Assembly: GCA_014529385.2 (NCBI GenBank)
Contig: CM043968.1
Span: forward strand, 4,638,001-4,702,000
Length of the DNA stretch: 64,000 bases
Source: Adiantum capillus-veneris
Taxonomy: Eukaryota > Streptophyta > Polypodiopsida > Polypodiales > Pteridaceae
Direction of reading: 5' to 3'
Numbering within the stretch: the first letter of the stretch is position 1; the number at the start of each line of letters is the position of its first letter. The notes below the pieces were generated by a model that saw nothing but the letters and a program-made list of their open reading frames with translations, made no database searches and had not been told where the DNA came from. Both the position numbers and the translations under genes were made by a program. Shown here piece after piece: positions 44,936 to 55,426 of this stretch.

Positions 44936-45718
44936 CGCATGAGGGTGCTGGCATGCGCTGCTAGAGAGAGAGAATTGAATTGAAATGAATTGCTATATTA
45001 ACCTCTTCTAAAAGCCACATTGACCTATGGGATGAGACCAGAGAGTTGATTACATTATGGTGAATCTTATACAAAGTCTAGTAAAAAGAAAGAAAGAAAG
45101 TAACTAAAAAGAAACCTTGCTATTGGTGTAAAAAGGTGGGTATCAAGAGACACATATAGAGAGAGCTCTTGCTTAATGCAGGCATGGGATGTGCAGTAAC
45201 AACATGCAGAGAATCCTAAAGCACTACTTCCTGGTAATTTTCTATAAATTTTTAAATTTTTCTTTTTATTTAATTCATTTTTCCAATTAAATGATTTTAT
45301 TTAATTCGAGAAAGAGTTTTTGAAAACCAAAGAGAGATTGAGGAAAAGGAAGAGAGAGAGAGAGAGAGAGATTTTTCAAAAAAGGAAAAAAAAGAGGGGA
45401 GAGAGTTTTATGAATAAAAATAATGAGATTGAAAGAAAAAAAGAGAGAGAGACAATTTTGTTTTTTTTTAATTAAAAAAAATCAAACCAAAGAGAGAGGG
45501 AGTAGAAAAAGTAAATGAAGGCGCACATTCCTTATTTAAAAACATTATTTTGTTTTTCTAATGCAATCTATAACTATTCTAGAATGGCAAAGCAAATCCC
45601 TTTGACGCCAATAAATGCTACATTTGACAATCTCCCCAACTTTCCAATTGGGTTAGGCTACGAACGTGGTCTGCTCTTTCCCTCTCAATGTCCCCTGCTA
45701 GGTAGCTCGTCGCCACAC

Positions 45719-45761
<43 letters not shown>

Positions 45762-46417
45762 TTCTCCTGTGCCAATGGCCATGCAGCTCCACAAGCATGA
45801 ATGCTTCTTTGTCAATGTCATCTAGCTTCACAAGCATGAGCCATTATGAGTTGGAGCCCAACCCTGATCCTACCCACCACCCTCCTACTCTTTTTGATAG
45901 AATTGAAGACTGCCCACCACCATTGAGAGGAAGACAATGAGAGATGAGATGCTTTGCAGTCAAGAAGGCGGACTTGCTGACGTCTACTCTACTCCTGTAA
46001 AGGCTGCGTATGAGTAACGAGAGAGCCCTTCTTCACCTGCTGAAAGGTCATGACCTGCCTCCTTTGCACTTGAGCACACTGCGACTCCTCAAACTATTGC
46101 TGCAATGGGCACCTTGGAGTGCAAACATAGCCTAATACAATCAACTTAGGCCTGCTACATTCGACTTAAGCAACCTCCTACTTTGATGTAAGATTCAGTT
46201 GTTGGTCTTCCAAAATCTTAATCCTTGATGTCTCCCACTTTAGACCGCTTAATGCGAGTAATTTTTCCATGTCTTCTGCCCGCATTGGCCCTACAAGGGC
46301 TTCATCATGCAATTATATGCCAATTACTTAGACAGCGAAGTATGATGGTATTTTATATACATGCAATTATATGCGTACTATTTTCCCACATGCGTGTGAA
46401 GGATTAACTTATGGCTG
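44934..46417. other. Low-complexity intergenic DNA
   Basis: Poly-purine and AT-rich sequence with short (GA)n at 45352-45371 and (TC)n at 45719-45758. Frames 45515-45940 cross the microsatellite and show no domain. Nothing else can be supported. Confidence 0.5.
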
Positions 46418-46618
46418 TGTGTGTTTTAATTCTTTGTATGTGTGGGAGACTAAGTTTTTTTCTTTTTTTTTGTTGTAACTTCACACAAGAAAAGACGATG
46501 CTTCAAGTAGACTTTCTGATTTCAATACTCTTGCCTTTTTGGTACACTCTATGCTTTAACTACATTGAGCTCTTTATTTAGTTTGGTACATCAAGAAATG
46601 CGTTTCATTTTGAAGGAA
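46418..46618. repeat. Dispersed ~200-bp repeat, second copy
   Basis: Direct repeat of 43145-43350. Its right end lies just upstream of LINE-2. Confidence 0.65.
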
Positions 46619-46699
46619 CTATAAGAACAAAATAGAGAACATTTCCACACACAACTTCCAATAATTGGTATAACAAGCACATTATCATATTGGTTCACA

Positions 46700-49248
46700 T
46701 TACAATATCCCATTAAGATCAAAGAAGAGCACTCTCTCGCTAGCAAGCTCATGCTCAATCATCTCAGTCAAATTATTGATCAATCGGAAGACTGCGCTCA
46801 AGGGATTGGGGAGGCTAGAGCCTTGCTGCTTTGCTACGGTTAATTGTAATCTACTACTACCTGAAGCGAAAGCATTGGAGAGGTTTGTCTCTGCCGGTGA
46901 ATGTTGGACTACCTTATAGACTATGGGGAAAGAAAAGTCCCATGGGTGGGATGGATTAACTGCCGAATTCTTCAAAGATTTCTGGGAGGATATTAAAATC
47001 TCGATAGCTCAACTAGCCAACAGGGCTCTACTCAAGGGGAAATTGGACGCCAGCCTGAAAAGAGGGCTGATCAAACTTATCCCCAAGATGGTTTGTTGTT
47101 CTTTGTTGAAGCACTGGCGGCCTATCCTATGATGACAGTTGCATACAAGATCATTGCTACAATGATTGCGCTAAGGCTGGCTCCAACTTTGAATAGAATC
47201 ATCACACCTCGCCAGCATGGTTTCATAAAAGGTAGGTCAATCTATGACAACATCTTGGCTGCCACGGTTGGGATTGAATACGCGTCTTTCACCAAGCAAG
47301 AATGTGTCCTCCTCCAGTTTGATCTAGAAAAGGCTTATGATAGAATCTCATGGTCATACATTGAGGCAGTCCTGAAGGCTCTAGGCTTTGGACCCTGAAT
47401 GTGTGTGATTGTCCGAACGTTGGGGGAAGGAAGTTACTCTGAACTCCTTTTCAACAACAAGATAGTGGGAGGGTTTTGAGGTCAATTGCTCGATCGAGCA
47501 AGGCTGCCCCCTTGCCCTGCTGCTTTTTGTTATTGGCTCTCACCCGATGGTGATTTCACTTGAGGAAAGTGCGGTGAAAGGGGAAATTCAAGGCCTTTCA
47601 TTGCCTGGAGGAAAGCAAATGCAGGCAAAGCTCTTTGCAAATGACTCTCTGCTTTTTATCAAAGCTGAAACAAAAATGTTGAAAAGAGCCTTGAGATTGT
47701 TCAACTCCTTTTCCGCTGTCACCTGCTCAATGTGTAGTATTGAGAAATCAAGACTTATATCTCTCTCAGAAAGCGACACCTTTGATGCCATGGAATGGTC
47801 TGGAGAGGTTATAGGTAAGGGCACTATGTTCAAGCACCTAGGTGCTCCACTTGGGGTGGACATTACAAATAAATAGAGAGTTCACTGGCTCATGACCAAA
47901 GTTAACAACAAAATGAGAAGATGGAATTTTGTACTCCTCCTTCCATAGTAGAGTCACGGTGATCAATGCTTTCATGATACCATACATTTCATTTGTATCG
48001 CCGTTGCTAAAAATAAGAAAATCTAATTGGAAAGAATTCTTGAAGCCTATTTGGTGGTTTTTATAGAAAAGTAACATGAAAGCCACAGCCCCTTATCAAT
48101 GGGGGAGGTGGGAATGGGTAGAAAGACCTAAGAAGCAGGGTGGAATCGAGATTATTGACCCAATGGTGCATGTAGAAGCTTTATGTGCCAAACTTATGGT
48201 TTTTTTGACTAGCTAGAAAGAGGAGTGGGCTATTATGGCCTGGGATATTATTAACAGTGCAAAAATGGCCTCAAAATGGCCTCAAAAGGGGGCATATGGA
48301 AGATCGCCACGATGCTGGACAAGATTCTAACACCGGGTTGGACAACCCTCAAGCTTGGTGGCTACACAAGGGAACTAGCACGGAAGTGTAACAAAGCAGC
48401 CACTACTCTTGTATGGGGAGAGAAATTCAAATACTTTGAGGATTCCTCCTGCAATTGGTTCCCTTGGATCTCCAAATTTGGAAGGGGCTACTTGGACACC
48501 TTTTGGAGGGAAGTTGCATGGCAAGTGAACAACAAAGGAATCTCTAAGCTTTCACATATGTGGGATGACAGAAGCTTTTGTTGGAAGGATGTGGAGCTCA
48601 TGGTGATGGAACATAAATTGGGCATTTATGAAAGGCTTCTGATTAGTAGACTCTTTGAAATACTAGCATCCTCATTTCGATCTGCCTGCGGATCAGAAAC
48701 TGATTGGAGAGCCTAGCACTGGCCAAAAGAGAAAGTTTTCTCGCTTCCCAAGACACAGAGTACATATAATGTGCTGGTGTACAAAGCTGATTGGTTTGCT
48801 CTACTCAACAGAATCTAGAGGAAAAACTAGCTAGAGGAACTCTGGCAAAAGCGGGTTACTACCATCTGGGAGACTAAAGGACTGGTCTACACAAACGTAT
48901 TCATCTAGAAGGTGCTATGGGGAGCTTTGCCCATTGGGAATAAGGTGCAAGATAGAGGGTTTGGCTCTGGAACTTGCTCAGGCTGCAAGTCAGCCTTGGA
49001 AGACCCCCTTCATCTATTCAGTAAGTGCCAGGGTGTGTAAGTGGGTTAGAAGGACTTAGAAAATAACCTTTTCTATGGATGACCTGATCTTGGGAGGGAG
49101 TGGGATCCAAAGCCATGCCATATTTTTATGCACTCAAATGATCAGATTATGCTACATGAACCAAGTATGGAAGTCCAAGAACCTTCAAGTCTTTGAGGGC
49201 AAGCTGGAGGTAGCTCTCTTTGATGATATTGTGCGGTTAAGCAAGGAG
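46700..49248 (+). mobile_element. LINE-2, L1-like element (5'-truncated, interrupted by copia-A)
   Basis: Plus-strand reverse transcriptase with the upstream motif EKSHGWDGLTAEFFKDFW (46930-46985), RQHGFIKGRSIYDNILAA (47211-47265), FDLEKAYDRISWSYI (47320-47365) and LFANDSLLFIKA (47631-47666), then a zf-RVT end with VLWGALPIGNKVQ, CSGCKSALEDPLHLFSKC (48900-49030). These define a plant L1-clade ORF2 lacking its endonuclease. Stops and shifts are common, mostly TAG. The frame reaches DDIVRLSKE at 49248, where copia-A is inserted, and resumes at 54369 with IIHMVGSRRG. Confidence 0.85.
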
Positions 49249-49475
49249 TGTTGGAATTAGGGTTGCAGGGAAACACATATAGCTTGGAGAAGACGAAGGA
49301 AGCTCAAGGCACACAACAGAGAGTGTATTACTTAGTGTGCAATGGAAAGATCGATAGCCCTAGAGTGATGGGCGTATATACAATGCATGGGGGAAAAAAC
49401 CTCCTAAAGAGGGAAAAAATGCCCCGATGGTCCTAGTGTGTTCACACACATCACTACCAGATGTATATGGTAACA
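49249..49475 (-). repeat. 3' LTR of copia-A (227 bp)
   Basis: Minus strand TGTTACCATATACATC at 49475 to CTAATTCCAACA at 49249; polypurine tract AAGGGGTATT precedes it. Shares its sequence with 54137-54363, with several substitutions. Confidence 0.9.
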
Positions 49476-49507
49476 AATACCCCTTGGAGTGATATGGTGA
49501 ACGAGAG

Positions 49508-52500
49508 CTAGCACATGAGTAAAGGGAAGTGCCATGCCCTGAGGACATGATCAGTCCACAAAGGGGAGTAAGCCCAAAGCTTTGCGGAAAGCTTCAAGCT
49601 TCTCAGGAGACAATGACTTTGTGAAAAGATCTGCAAGGTTGTCCTATGTTGGCACATAAGCCAAGATGATCTCTCCTGCTGAGAGCCTCTCTCGGACATG
49701 TGGTAATGCACCTCAATGTGCTTTGTGAGAGCATGAAAAACTAGGCTCCTTGCAATTGCCAATGCGCTTTGACTATCAGTGTAGATAGTGTTGGCAATGT
49801 CGTGTCCAACACCCAAATCAGTCATAAGGCGTCTGAGCCATACACACTCAATCGTAGCTGTGAAGGCTGCCTTGTACTCAGACTCACAACTAGAAGTGGC
49901 CACAGTAGGTTGCTTCTTGCTCAACCATGACATACATGAATTGCCAAGCATGAAACAAAAACCACTTGTAGACACACACGTGTCAAAACAACCAGCCCAA
50001 TCTGAGTCCAAAAAAGCATGTAAGTCTAGCGGCAATGATCCCCCCTTGGGATAAAACAAGCCAAGATGTAAAGTGCCACTAAGGTAGTGGAAAATCCTCT
50101 TGACATCCTGCCAATTCTTAGACACTGGTCTATGCATAAATCTGCTGACTTGTGAGACTGCAAACTGAATATCTGGCCTCATGTAGCATACATAAATGAG
50201 ACATCCAACAGTATTTTGGTAAAGAGTGACATCTGCAAGATCACCAGCATCATGAAGACTCAATTTCAAACCTTTCCAGGGAGTGGCAATAGGTTTGGAA
50301 TCCTCAAGTCCAAACTTACATAGCAATGTCTCTATGTAACTTTTCTGGCATAAGGCAGTACCACCATCACAGTGCTTAAACCGGATACCCATGTAATCAT
50401 GCAACTGCACCAAATCTTAAAGTAGCATTCAAATCAGCCTTAAATTCAGCAATATGTCTCTCGTTTGGTCTAGTGATCAACAAATCATCTACATAAAGAA
50501 CCACAATGAGAAGTACATCACCCTCATGCTTTACATACAACGTGCTTTCTGTTGGACTGTTACGAAAGCCTCATTTGACCAAATAAGTGTCATCTTTCTC
50601 ATACCAAGCACGAGGAGATTTCTTCAACCCATACTAAGCCTTCTTACATCTGCACACTTTGTCCTCTTGTTCTTCTTGACAAAACCGTGAGATTGTGTTA
50701 CATAAACTTCCTCAAATATGTCACCATTCAAGAAAGCAATAACAATGTCTGATTGATGTACATCCCAACCAAAATGAGCTGCCAATGCACATAGAAAACG
50801 CACAGTAGTCATACAACAAGTGGGAGCAAAAGTCTCTTCATAATCTATGCCTTTTTGCTGTGCATAACCCTTTGCAACAAGTCGAGCCTTATGGCGATCG
50901 ATCTCACCATCCAACTGGCGTTTCAATTTGTAAACCCACTTCGTTACCAATGGCCTTTTTGCCAGGAGGCAAATCACATAAAGTCCATGTGTCATTTTCT
51001 ATAAGTTCATCATATTTTGATTGCATGGAAGCCATCCAATTTTTTGAATTCTGTGCTTCATCAAAAGACAGAGGTTCCTCAACATCATGTAATCTAGACA
51101 CAACCAAAGCATAACAATTTGATGCATAAGATGCATGGCGAGAGCCTGAATGAGTACGACTAGACAAAGGTGCATCCAATTTACTGTCAGGCAATGTATG
51201 CACCAGCCATTTTGGCATAACTCTAGCCTACTCATTTTCAGCCCTTTCCTCATCAAGTACAACATGTACATCTACATCAGTAATAGGCTGACCTGTAACA
51301 TTTTTGAGAACCCCCATAGGCTATACATTTGCCTCATCGGAGTTTACATTCGAACTTCCACCACTGAAAAGAGGCATAAAAGTGTCATAAATGTCCTGTG
51401 AGCTTACATTACTGTCTCTAGTACATGACAACAAGGGTTGAACGGAATCTTCCACAAACACTACATCCCGTGAAACCAGAACACGCTTTGTTTGCGGATG
51501 ATACAACCTATAACCGTTTCTTTCAACACTATAACCAACAAAAATACATTTGACAGCCTTATCATCCAATTTTTTGTGGTGTGTCTGTGGCACCAAAGCA
51601 TATGCCAAACAACCAAAAACATGTATGTGCTCAATAGAAGGCTTTCTATCATGCCATACTTCATATGGAATAATAGACTGCAACGCTTTTGTGGGACACC
51701 TACGAAGTACATAAGTGGCACACATGATGGCCTCAAGCCAAAAATAATGCGGCAAAGCTTGACTTTTGACCATACATCGTGCCATTTCTGTAAGTGACCT
51801 GTTTTTCCTTTCAGCAACACCATTTTGTTGAAGTGTATAAGGTACTGTACATTGGTACTATCCAGAAATGCATTAAACTCATGCAACATATACTCCCCCC
51901 CCTCTATCGGAACGGAGAGTGCTCATTGTACATTTTGAGACGTTTTCAATCATAGCTAGAAATTGTTTGAAGCACATAAAAACTTCGGACATCGCTTTAA
52001 GTGAAAATACCCATGCATGCCTGGAGTAATCATCAATGAATGTCACGAAGTAAAGGTAATTTCCCAAGGACGGAGTTTCCATGGACCCATAAACATCACT
52101 ATGCACAAGCTGCAACCTGCATGTGGCCCTAACTGAACCATCCTTTGGAAACTTCGAACGCTTGCATCTTACCCAAACTACAGCCTTGACAAACATGTTT
52201 GATAGGTCCTTCAAGAGGTGACAAAGAAGCAACCATATCATATTTTTACAAACGCAGCAAACTGGCAAAATTCAAATGACCAAAATGTGCATGCCAAAGT
52301 TTTGCATCTGAAATAGCCTTTGAATGCACAACTGCATTTTCAAAATTCTACCCGCACTTGTCATACAAAGTGAGCTTATACAGCCCATGCCAAAAAATTT
52401 CAGATGCAACAATTTCATCATCGAAATTGAGATCATGTACTGTACATCTATCATCCACAAATTTGACTACAAGACCAAGTCTAGCAAGTGCAGATACAGA

Positions 52501-53774
52501 CAAAAGATTCTTCTTGATCCTAGGTACATAAAGTGCATCAACAAGTGTGACAGAACTACCATTTGCAGCAGTAAGCACAATCTTTCCAACTCCTTGAACC
52601 GGATAAGAGGCATTTTGGCACAAGTGATTGAATTCCCATGAGGGACGCACTCAAGAGAGGTGAACAAATCACAATGTGAGGTAATGTGCTTTGTAGCAAC
52701 ATTGTCAAAATACCACACATGTGAATCTACATCAACTGACATGCATGCATCATGGACATCAAGATTATAGGTACACCCTGCACTAACATAGTCTCCTTTC
52801 ATAGAAGACTCAACAATAGCTGCATTTGTAGTGGAACCAGCATTTGCAATGGAACCACCCTCTTTCTTCTTTGCATATTTGGCCTTCAACTTAGGACACT
52901 GCTTGATCAAGTGATCATTAGCTTTACAATAATGGCAACACATCTTCTTTTCTCCCTTATTAATAGAATTTCCAAAGGAATTGCTGCTAGCAGAAGCATT
53001 AGGAACAGGTGATCTTCCACTCGCAGAAGAACCATAAGAAGTGGATGCATTGTTGTTACCACTTTTTCTTTGAGAAGCAATAAAAGCATGTTCAACTGCA
53101 TGCTGTCTAGTCCTGTTTTTTCTAGAAATTGACTCTTGCAGCAACAATGTGCACAATGCATCAAACTTGAAAAATTCAGGATTTCCTTGGGTAATGAGTC
53201 TCCAAGTACTAGCAAAAGTCTGGTAAGAATCTGGCAAGGCATCAAGAACAGTATGCACAAGGGAACTGTCTCTGAAATGACTTCACCTGCAGAAATAAGT
53301 TGCTCATTGATATCCTTAACACCAACAAGGAAAGTGTCCATATCATCTTTCTCATGCATAATCTTTGACTCCAGCTCTTTACACAGCAATGCAAATTTTG
53401 TCTCACTGCGGCTTGCATAAAGACCAGCCAGAATATCCCAAGCCTGTTTTGCCAATTTTGTTGAACGAATGTGAGAAGTAATGGTGCACTTTATAGACAA
53501 CACAATCAACGCATGAGCCTGTGCATCCTTTGCATCCCAACGAGCTTGTTCTTCCATAGGCAAAACAACTCTAACAGTAGCAAGACTTGCAACATCCTCA
53601 ACATCGCCTACATCCTCCGAGCCATGACGTACATCAATGCCCTGCACCATATTCCAGACGCCCTTTGACACAAGAACATGTTGCATCATGTAAGCCCACA
53701 TAGGGTAATTGTCCCCATCCAGTCTGTCCTCAGCAACAAACATCTTGAACACATCTGTGTTGTTGTCAGTCATG
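49508..53774 (-). pseudogene. Copia-A gag-pol polyprotein, degenerate
   Basis: Start ATG at 53774-53772 (MTDNNTDVFKMFVAEDRLDG). Gag has GDNYPMWAYMMQHVLVSK and a CCHC knuckle CHYCKANDHLIKQC (52950-52905). The protease signature reads WYFDNVATKHI, so the D-S-G is lost. LHSDVYG-type text, FVTFIDDYSRHAWVF and TLRSDRG mark the integrase core (52130-51900). [20 protein letters not shown], then [16 protein letters not shown] and YVDDLLIT form the RT (50960-50470). SDWAGCFDTCVSTSGFCF and YTDSQSALAIA are the RNase H. Frameshifts (near 53280, 52650, 51880, 50620, 50430) and stops make it inactive. Confidence 0.88.
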
Positions 53775-54119
53775 ATAAATGTTGCACCTGATGTGAAAAC
53801 TACCCGAAAAGAGGAGAAATGAAGTGGGAACAACACATGCTATTTTTGCATAAATCGTAGAAGACTGTAAGGGACCTATTATGCAAAAAACCGCACTGAC
53901 AAAATTTTTGCACAAAATGATGAAATAGCTTGTGCAGTACTGCCTATAGTGGAAACGAAGGCCGAAATGAGCCCAAATCAAAAATTTGAGCAGACTGAGC
54001 TCTACGAGTTCACTTGAAATTTTTGTCGACCTGCAAGCACACATTAAAGCTCACAAAAATTAGAGAAAGTGAGTAGACGTGTGCTGGAGCTACTGATGAG
54101 TAAGCCCAGGAGGACACAA

Positions 54120-54136
54120 CCTGCTCTGATACCAAT
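54120..54136 (-). other. Primer binding site of copia-A
   Basis: Minus strand TTGGTATCAGAGCAGG after the 5' LTR; initiator tRNA-Met type. Confidence 0.88.
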
Positions 54137-54363
54137 TGTTAAAATTAGGGTTGCAGGGAAACGGACACAACTTGGAGAAGATGAAGGAAGCTCAAGGCAC
54201 ACAACAGAGAGTGTATTACTTAGTGTACAATGGAAACATAGATAGCCCTAGAGTGATGGGTATATATACAATGCACGGGGGAAAAAACCTCCTAAAGAGG
54301 GAAAAAGTACCCCGGTGGCCCTAGTGTGTTCACACACATCATCAACACATGTATATGGTAACA
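54137..54363 (-). repeat. 5' LTR of copia-A (227 bp)
   Basis: Minus strand TGTTACCATATACATG at 54363 to CTAATTTTAACA at 54137. A TATATAT box is at about 54272-54278. Differs from the 3' LTR at many positions, so the insertion is old. Confidence 0.9.
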
Positions 54364-54368
54364 AGGAG

Positions 54369-54626
54369 ATCATTCACATGGTAGGATCGAGAAGAGGGGT
54401 AGTTGACAGAGATGAAGGATGGATGCATGCTTTGAGATTTTTAGAGCACTCAAGAGGGAAGTAGTAACACATTTGGTAGGCTTCTCTCTGTGTACAAGAC
54501 TCTTATGGAACCCTAGCCCCCTCAAGGCACATGTAGTGCTTGAGGGAATTTGGACTATTTTTGGGTTAATATAAATTCTCAACTCACTATTGTGAGTATG
54601 GCAAAAAAACAAACAAACAAACAAAG
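54369..54626 (+). mobile_element. LINE-2 3' end after the copia-A insertion
   Basis: The LINE-2 ORF2 frame resumes with IIHMVGSRRG, passes RDEGWMHALRFLEHSRGK and stops (TAG at about 54460). A 3' UTR of about 150 bp follows with AGGCACATGTAGTGCTTG and ends in a (CAAA)n tail at 54604-54626, as in many plant LINEs. Confidence 0.75.
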
Positions 54627-54837
54627 AAGAGCACTGAGCTAATCCATGGTGTTGGATCTAAAAGAGGTCAGCAGATAAGGATGAAGAATGGACCCATGCA
54701 TTGAGTTGCTTTGAACACTCAAGAGGGTAGGTTTGTAACCTCTGGTAGTACATCTTTACTTGTGTACAAGCCTCTCTTGTAACCCTAGTCCCCCCAAGGC
54801 ACATGTAGTGCTTGGGGGAAATTGTGTTGTCTTTGAG
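54627..54837 (+). mobile_element. Second, 5'-truncated LINE tail of the same family
   Basis: Repeats the LINE-2 end with changes: ELIHGVGSKRG-like text, DEEWTHAL, FEHSRG, then AGGCACATGTAGTGCTTGGG. It starts right after the (CAAA)n tail, and copia-B interrupts it at 54838. This is either a separate insertion into the tail or a local duplication. Confidence 0.65.
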
Positions 54838-55065
54838 TGTTACCATATACATGTGGTAGTGATGTGTGTGAACACGCTAGGACCGCCGGGCCATTTTTTC
54901 CCTCTTTAGGAGGTTTTTTTCCCCCAAGCATTATATATACGCCCATCGCTCTAGGGCTATCTATCTTTCCATTGCACACTAAGTAACACACTCTCTATTG
55001 TGTGCCTTGAGCTTCCTTCATCTTCTCCAAGCTGTGTGTGTTTCTCTGCAACCCTAATTCCAACA
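54838..55065 (+). repeat. 5' LTR of copia-B (228 bp)
   Basis: TGTTACCATATACATGTGG to CCTAATTCCAACA, with a TTATATATAC TATA box at 54931-54940. Confidence 0.92.
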
Positions 55066-55084
55066 GTTGGTATCAGAGCAAGTT
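55066..55084 (+). other. Primer binding site of copia-B
   Basis: GTTGGTATCAGAGCAAGTT directly after the LTR; initiator tRNA-Met type. Confidence 0.9.
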
Positions 55085-55426
55085 ACGTCTTCACGGGCTT
55101 AGTCGTAGCTGCTCCAACACACGCCTGCTCACTTTCTCCGATTATAGTGAGGTTTTGCGAGCGTTCGCAGGTCGAAAAATATTTCGGGAAAGCTCATAGA
55201 GCTTAGTTTGTTCAGATTTCTGATTCGGGCTCATTTTGGCCTCCGTTTCCACTATAGGCAAGTCTACACAGGCAATTTCATCATTTTGTGCAAAATTTTT
55301 GTCAATGCCGATTTTTGCATAACAGGTGCCTTACAGTCTTCTACAGTTTGTGTTATATAGCACGTGTTGTTCCCGCTCTGTTTCTCCTATTTTCGGGCAG
55401 TTTTCACATCAGGTGCAGCATTTACC

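Larger units (their letters stand above)
49249..54363 (-). mobile_element. Copia-A, full-length Ty1/copia element (5115 bp)
   Basis: Bounded by 227-bp LTRs and by the target duplication AGGAG (49244-49248 and 54364-54368). The minus-strand order gag, protease, integrase, RT, RNase H is that of Ty1/copia. It inserted into the 3' end of LINE-2 ORF2, since the LINE frame continues on the other side. Copia-B, the same family, lies 474 bp away in opposite orientation. Confidence 0.92.

Noticed and set aside
43846-44954. Open frames rich in Ser-Leu or Arg-Glu repeats
   Set aside because: They are translations of (GA)n/(TC)n microsatellites, present in all frames, without any non-repetitive coding segment.
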